A stretch of DNA of 64,000 nt. It comes from Nymphaea colorata (Eukaryota; Streptophyta; Magnoliopsida; Nymphaeales; Nymphaeaceae). The stretch is taken from assembly GCF_008831285.2 (NCBI RefSeq), contig NW_022204507.1, positions 3,697,017 through 3,761,016 of the forward strand, written 5' to 3'. Below the pieces are notes generated by a model. The model did no database searches. It was not told the DNA's origin and saw only the letters and a program-made list of their open reading frames with translations. Made by a program: the position numbers and the translations under genes. Below are positions 58,205 through 64,000 of this stretch, one piece after another (position 1 is the first letter of the stretch; every line of letters starts with the position of its first letter).

Positions 58205-58384
58205 GCCCATTTGATGGTCAGGTTAAACTTCGTGGTGAGGGTGAAATCTGTACGGACGGGTGAAATTTCACCTGCCCGTCTCACGATGTATCAAATTGGG
58301 TGAAATTTCACCCGTTTTACGTTAAAGCGAGCGGGTGAAATTAGCTCGGACTTTTGAGTGGGTGAAATTTCACCCGCTCGACCC
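58205..58384. mobile_element. start of an unidentified element with repeated palindromes
   Basis: GGCCCATTTGATGGTCAGG begins exactly where homology to the unit stops. The perfect palindrome GGGTGAAATTTCACCC occurs at 58298-58313 and 58360-58375, with a one-base variant at 58258-58273 and a half copy at 58333. No right end was found in the window. Confidence 0.5.
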
Positions 58385-58965
58385 TTTCTTCTCTTGCTCT
58401 CTTCTTGACCTTTTCGATGCCATCTCCTCCTCGTTTCACCCCTCCCCTCTCTCAGAGCCTCTCTTCTCTTGCTCTCTCGCTGGCTCTTTCCCCTTCGTAG
58501 CCTCTTCCCCTCACCTCTCTTGCTCTCTCCTTCCCCTCCTCTCTCGCTGCCTCTTTCCCCTTCGTCGCCTCTTCTCCTCTCCTCTCTTGCTCTCTCCTTC
58601 CCATCCTCTCTCGCTGCCTCTTTCCCCTTCGTCGCCTCTTCCCCTCTCCTCTCTTGCTCTCTCCTTCCCCTCCTCTCTCAGAGGCTATCTTCTCTTGCTC
58701 TCTCGCGGGCTCTTTCCCGTTTGTCGCCTCTTCCCCTCTCCTCTCTTGCTCCCTCCTTCCCCTCCTCTCACAGAGCCTCTCTTCTCTTGCTCTCTCCTTC
58801 CCCTCCTCTCTTGCTCACCTTTTCCCCTTCGTCACCTCTTCCCCTCTCCTCTCTTGCTCTCTCCTTCCCCTCCTCTCTCAGAGCCTCTTTCTCTTGCTCT
58901 CTCCTTCCCCTCCTCTCTCGCTGGCTCTTTTCCCTTCGTCGTCTCTTCCCCTCTCCATCTCTCCA
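58385..58965. repeat. 67-bp polypyrimidine minisatellite
   Basis: The unit begins TGCTCTCTCCTTCCCCTCCT and ends CGCCTCTTCCCCTCTCCTCT. Clear 67-bp steps occur at 58521, 58588 and 58655, then truncated and rearranged units (41- and 51-bp steps). The strand is almost purely C/T, so all three plus frames stay open and give 100-220-codon ORFs that are not genes, since 67 is not a multiple of three. Confidence 0.9.
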
Positions 58966-60164
58966 AGCTGAAAATTTGGGAATGGGTGGCTTCCTAGATT
59001 GGCCGCATCGATCATCACCGCTGCCTACTATTGCTGCCGTCACCGATCTCATTGATGTTGGTAAGCGATAGGGCCAGGAGCAAGGCGAGCGCGTTACACT
59101 CCATCTTGGGCGTCCAGGATAGCCTTCATCCCCTCTCTGACGGGTCGAACTGTTAATGTTTCTTTGTTGGTATACTTAATTTGGATGAATATGAATCTTC
59201 TTGTCCAGTTTTCACGTCTTGTATATAGTATCTGTACATTCAATCAGGCTCACACATTTGATAATTGTTATTGTATAATTTTCTTTCTGAAGAAATGAAA
59301 ACATTTTGGGTCATATAGTTTCTCTGAATTCTTGTTGGTTTTCTGCATATACTTGTTCCTCTTATTGTTCTGAAAACCTTGGATGGTTAATTCTATTCTT
59401 GATATTGGATTGAAATTAGTTCCTTTATACATGGTTTCAGCGAAATCCTTCTGTTTATCATTCTAATTTCCTAATTTAGTGGCACATGATTATCAGAAAC
59501 TTTTTAAGACCTCACAATATTCTGATCGTTGATATATGCACTTCTGTCGTGCATCCGGATGTTTATAAGAAGGTTGCTCTCTCTTTGCAGGAAATCAAAC
59601 TTTCAATAACGACCATGTCTTCATTCTGAACCAATTACATGTTTGCAAACTGTAGTGGTAGATGCCGAAGCTCCATTTCTTGGAATATTTTACTGTATAT
59701 TTTTATGGTGTGTCGTTAATTTCCATATGACGAACACCGAAGATACAATTAGGTAAAACAGAAGCTTATTCAGATCTGTTGATGTTTATAGCAGTAGAAT
59801 CAGTTCCTATTTTTCATTTGCTTTCTTGTGGCAACGTTTCATGCTGAAGTTTACTGAGGATCTCTTGGTCGCTCCAAATTTTCTGTCGTTTCTCACACCA
59901 ACTTCATACTGTTGGATTTGATTGCTCCTAATGATAGTCTACCTCATTGGGTGGAACGATTGTGCAGCTTCTTTTGTTTCCTTTTGATAAACACAGAAAA
60001 TGTTACTCTCCTCTGTGAATTTCACTCTTCACAGCAACAAAATCATTCACTATCTTCCTAACTAAGCCCCTTCCCCATCATTTTGGCACCCAGTCACCAC
60101 AGTAAGAAACATTGTTTACCCAAAGACCTTATATTAAGGTAAGGTGTCCTATCGTCAACAAAGA
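58966..60164. other. non-coding stretch up to the second gap
   Basis: No gene is recognised. The short GC-rich part 58985-59150 could be the edge of an exon or CpG-rich 5' region, but no family is visible. Confidence 0.4.
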
Positions 60165-60264
60165 NNNNNNNNNNNNNNNNNNNNNNNNNNNNNNNNNNNN
60201 NNNNNNNNNNNNNNNNNNNNNNNNNNNNNNNNNNNNNNNNNNNNNNNNNNNNNNNNNNNNNNNN
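60165..60264. other. assembly gap, 100 N
   Basis: Exactly 100 N bases. Unlike the first gap, the flanks do not show a shared sequence within this window. Confidence 1.
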
Positions 60265-61455
60265 TTCCATGTAAAAGAATATGTACAAATACTCATATTC
60301 CATGTGTTAGTTGACGAAAAAAAAATCAAACATGGAGTCGTGAGAGACTTACTTTCTTCATCTGCTTATAGAAAAAATGTAGTATAAATATTTATAATCT
60401 AATCCATCCCAGTTACCGAGTCAACCCTTTGGCCTGGAAGCCAGTTACCAATTTATTTGAGGCCCCAAAACTTTATTTTATTTGAGATTTTATTACAAAA
60501 TCCACAACGCACTTTCCGAAGTCCAAAAAATCGCGTTGGTCCTTCCTCCAGTCTCCAGGGTTTGCAGGGATTTGAACCTTTATCCACCTGCGTAGCTGTT
60601 ATGACTCGTCTGGCAATGTCACATCCCCTAAAGTGTGACTTATTTGATATTGGCTCATTTCAGGCACCAAATAATTGACTGTGAGCATCAAAATTCACAG
60701 TATGCTTGGAGTACAATGTGGTGCTAAAAAAGAAAAAGAACCAAAACCAATCTCTAATATTTCAATTGCATATTTATCCAATTAAAAGAAATATGCTTCA
60801 AAAATAATTTGGCAGACACCAAAGTCTCCTGGATTTCCCAAATATTCATATCCTTTGTAGCTCATGTGCAGGTCAAAATTTTAAATTATTTGAAAAGATA
60901 ATGGTTTGGGGTGTGGTACTTGTGAAACTCTATTTTCAAGCTTCTTCAAACATGAGGAAAATACTCCTTTCAATTCATAGTCTTGTACACTGGAAGATCG
61001 TATAGCCAGTGAAAGCAATTGGCGACCAAACATAATCACACTTTCAAGCCAGAAGGTTACACATTCTCAGCTAATTTCCACTGGAAACCCAATTTTTATT
61101 CATGAAAATTTTGAAAATTAAAATGCTGACATGTGATCCACATTCTCGGGTGGTCAAGCACACTTCTAAAGCGAATGCAAATTAATAGAACACATGCACT
61201 CCTATGCACAAAGGGGAATATGACTACCCACAAGATTTTGATCTGCTTATTGCTCACATGCTTCCCAGCAATTATTGACTTGAAATAATACTGGGTTATT
61301 GCTCTCTCTAACAGAGACGGAACAACGAGAACTGCAAGTACAATTACGATAGAATTGACATAGGATGGACCTAAAGTATGTAAAACTTCATTTCTATTTT
61401 CCTTAATTGCATTTCTGCTCCCAAAATTGTTCAAATTTCATATTACCCGTTGCAG
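60265..61455. other. non-coding stretch before the repeat-rich exon
   Basis: AT-rich, no supportable gene. A minus-strand ORF at 61096-61434 has no recognised features. Confidence 0.4.
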
Positions 61456-61812
61456 GAAAGTGGCCAACAACCAACTTCTTCACCTTCTACCGAGGATGCA
61501 GATCAGCCTTCCAAGAAGACTTCTAAGAAACATGAACCAAGTAATACGGATGCAGGTGCAAGTGCAGGTGGGGGTGGGGCAAGTGCACATCAGTCTTCTT
61601 AGCAGCCTCCTAAGAAACAAAGCCACATGGATGGAGGTGCAAGTGCAGGTGGGGTACATGCACATGAGCCTTCTAAGAAACACGAACCAAGTCACTTGTA
61701 TGCAGGCGCAAGTGCAGGTGGGCCACATGCACATCAACCTTCTAAGTAACAAGCACCAAGTCACAAGGGTGTAGGTACCAGTGCAGGTGTGGCACAACGG
61801 GCTCAGACATAG
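61456..61812 (+). pseudogene. repeat-rich terminal exon with two in-frame stops
   Basis: After a good acceptor (CCCGTTGCAG at 61455) the frame runs GQQPTSSPSTEDADQPSKK and then about four copies of a module like SKKHEPS--DAGASAGG-HAHQP, 63-87 bp each. TAG at 61600 and TAA at 61747 interrupt it before the final TAG at 61810. I do not recognise the family. The Lys/His/Gly-Ala composition suggests a disordered tail. Since the repeats stay in phase, it was once translated or is a coding minisatellite. Confidence 0.45.
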
Positions 61813-61888
61813 CAAATTTGTAAAGCATGGGAGTAGGGCAAGGGTATCTATAATGTGTGTGTGTTGCAAGGGTGTGTTCCTATAATAT

Positions 61889-61957
61889 TGTGTGTGTGTG
61901 TGTGTGTGTGTACGTAGCAAGGGTGTCTTCAGGTGTGTGCCTACATAAATAAATAAG

Positions 61958-61992
<35 letters not shown>

Positions 61993-62010
61993 TATATAAT
62001 ATATATATAA
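61889..62010. repeat. (GT)n and (TA)n microsatellites
   Basis: A GT run at 61889-61911 and a TA run at about 61958-62010 flank a short GTGTCTTCAGGTGTGTG stretch. Confidence 0.95.
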
Positions 62011-63024
62011 GTTTGAGACTGGTGTAAGATGTTTACTTATTTGAAATAAATAAAACGTGTGAAATTGTTTAAAATTTGTGAACACGTTCTAATAAAATTT
62101 TCATTTCATAATATGTTTTACTAATGCACAATCAATTACTTCAAGGGAAACATGTGAAGTGAGGCTGATAGGCAGCCAGTGTCGATTACAAATATTTGGG
62201 CATCAAATTCTTATGCTGTAAAAAGAAATTACCAATGAACAAGTTGAAGCTTCGTGGGGGCATGCAGCACCCTGAAACACCGAAAGCAGACCCCATGTCT
62301 TAGAGAGACAAGGTAGCATGGAAGCTTTGATTTCCTGTCAAATGGTGGAACACCCAACTACAAACTTATATTCCACACCTTCATTCCTCTAACTCTCTCT
62401 CTCTATCTCTTTGAACCTCGTTTAGCTTCCTTTCTCATCAACCCTTGCCTAACTAACTCTAAGCCAACAGCCCAAAGAGCAGGACAAGACATTATCATTG
62501 AACACATTGTGGAATGGGGTGGAACGCTGCGAAATAGAACACGATGTTCCATTTTTCGCCTAGTCAACAGAAACATTGGATGCTGGAAACTCAAAACGGA
62601 CTGGAGATGAAAATGCTGGGTATAAAATCCCAGTCTATTCCGCGGCGTTCTGTGCTTTACCATGGAACGCTCGCCAGCGGCATTGTTTGAATGGATGAAG
62701 AAAAGGAAAATAAATAGAAGGAAAGAAAATGAAAGAAAATGAAAAGTAAAAAATGGTTAGGGAAAGTTGAAGTTCCTTTTCCCTCCAATCTTCATTTTGA
62801 GAGAGCTTAGAATTATGCTAATTTTTTTTCTTTTCGCTTCTTTCCAAATACACTTATTCTCCTTTCTTTTTCTTGTTATTAATTAGCCATCGAAACACAG
62901 AAAACACCTTTTTTCCATTCCTTTGTTTCACTCTAGCTCTATGCTACCTTCCTCGCTCACTACGTCTCCACTCTTCTTCTTCTACCACCCTTGTTCACAT
63001 CTCTTTCCATTGCAGTAACACCAT
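62011..63024. other. non-coding stretch
   Basis: No gene is recognised. A CT run lies at 62390-62410 and purine-rich DNA at 62695-62760. Confidence 0.4.
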
Positions 63025-63460
63025 TTGGAGGCTGCGTTCCAACCCCCCTTAGAAGGTTTCTGTATCTTCCAAAGGTATGTTTCTCCATCTTCACAACCTG
63101 CTACCCTTTCTTCTCTCCCTTACAGCTTCTCTGTCCGCAAACCGCCACCATGGCTTCTTCCAGGTAAGAGCCACTTCAAGCTTATAGCTTTCTCATCCAC
63201 TTCAAAACAAGCCGAACTCGTTATGCCGTCACCCTCAAGAACCACCAACTCATCTGATATTCTTAAGTTCCTCCAAACTTCACATCAAAGGACCTTATCA
63301 ACATCGTTCGCTGGCATGACAATGGTGACACCGCCATCAGTGTCTTCAACTGGGCCCTCGCACAGAAACCGAGTTTCGTGCGTGAATGGCTGAGTCATCA
63401 CTTGTTGAGGTGATCCTGCACCAACTTGGAAGTGAGGCAACCTTTGAGAACAAATTTTCT
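63025..63460 (+). pseudogene. 5' end of a PPR-like gene, frameshifted
   Basis: An initial frame (MEAAFQPPLEG.. at 63025) includes FSVRKPPPWLLPG and FKLIAFSSTSKQ. After a frame break, 63270-63410 reads PPNFTSKDLINIVRWHDNGD and TAISVFNWALAQKPSFV, the pattern seen before the first repeat in plant pentatricopeptide-repeat proteins (..LR..D...A..IF-WA..Q-F). A second break leads to VEVILHQLGSEATFE, also PPR-like. These proteins usually bind organelle RNA. The following repeats are absent, as a CT run follows at 63460. It is probably a truncated relic. Confidence 0.55.
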
Positions 63461-64000
63461 CTTTCTCTCTCTCTCACTCATTTGCGGTATTCCTCTCTGG
63501 ATCTGCAGCAGGATTGATGAAATGTCTGGGAATATACAGTGCATTTACTTAGGCGATTTCTTGTTGGATCTTGACTCTATGCGTTGTTGATTGAAAGTGG
63601 ATAATGAAGGTGACCTCGTGAAGCACTTTCATAGAAATTGATTGAAACAGATGGCGCATGACCTAATCCTAATATACATTGTGATGTACATGACTGTATA
63701 GTATATAATGGATCAGATTTAGTGTGTAATTTCATAACTGAGTTTGAATCCGAAATTGATGGTTGACTGAAGTTTGAGAAAAAGTGTAACTCAATTACAT
63801 GGAAATATTCTCATACTAGTCAACCTAAATTCAGATGAAAAAGAAAACCAAAATCAAACTTAACCAGACGGACTCCGGAACATGGTAGATCAGAATGTAA
63901 TGTAGACCACCCAAAATATACTGGGTAGCCCACAAAATACACTTTATTTTTGAGTCTCCCAGACAGAGATTTTCTTTTCTTTTTTTTCCCGGAGGGAAAA
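63461..64000. other. non-coding end of the window
   Basis: A CT run, then AT-rich sequence. ATGGATCAGATTT..TTTGAATCCGAAATTGA near 63705-63760 recalls the GAATCCGAA-type elements but is too short to call. Confidence 0.4.

Noticed and set aside
58335-59071. Long plus-strand ORFs of 220, 200 and 105 codons
   Set aside because: They are three frames of the same C/T minisatellite, with Leu/Ser/Pro composition only and a repeat period not divisible by three.
60540-60610. tRNA-like phrase (GGGATTTGAACC) near 60570
   Set aside because: No cloverleaf or acceptor pairing could be formed around it.

Overview
The window looks like non-coding-rich nuclear DNA of a flowering plant. It is AT-rich, has plant-type introns, a degenerate Ty1/copia retrotransposon, many small TIR and LTR elements, and scattered exons of plant families (GH2 beta-galactosidase, LRR receptor-like protein, cytochrome P450, PPR). 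I cannot name the species. No complete, clearly functional gene is visible. Two 100-base N runs (24216-24315, 60165-60264) show that three contigs are scaffolded together.

Layout. 1 to about 3133: 3' two-thirds of a frameshifted copia element with its 3' LTR. 3134-6356: mostly featureless DNA with one degenerate direct repeat, ending in a single open exon of a plant GH2 beta-galactosidase. 6376-24215 and 24316-42119: two nearly identical copies of a 17.8-kb unit that meet exactly at the first N gap. Each unit carries two paralogous copies of an unrecognised two-exon gene, each with a small LTR-type sequence about 100-150 bp upstream, plus MITE-like elements and a fragment related to the LRR pseudogene at 44 kb. 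42120-46795: a MITE, an LRR receptor-like pseudogene and microsatellites. 46902-55104: a large inverted repeat with arms of about 3.5 and 3.9 kb around a 0.8-kb spacer. Each arm carries a fragment of a conserved plant protein and a TIR element, and the right-arm TIR element has gained a 576-bp insert holding the C-terminal coding end of a cytochrome P450. 55105-58204: a third, diverged and internally deleted copy of the 17.8-kb unit. 58205-59000: start of another element, perfect palindromes and a 67-bp polypyrimidine minisatellite. 59000-64000: mainly non-coding, with a repetitive broken exon, microsatellites and a broken PPR gene start.

The main structural conclusion is that the 17.8-kb duplication is probably an assembly artefact (overlapping or allelic contig ends joined through Ns). 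Its inner limits coincide with the gap, and single-base indels pile up at the two contig ends. The third copy at 55-58 kb is clearly older and real. No operon-like or cooperating gene set is present; the region is best read as an accessory, transposon-reworked stretch with gene relics.
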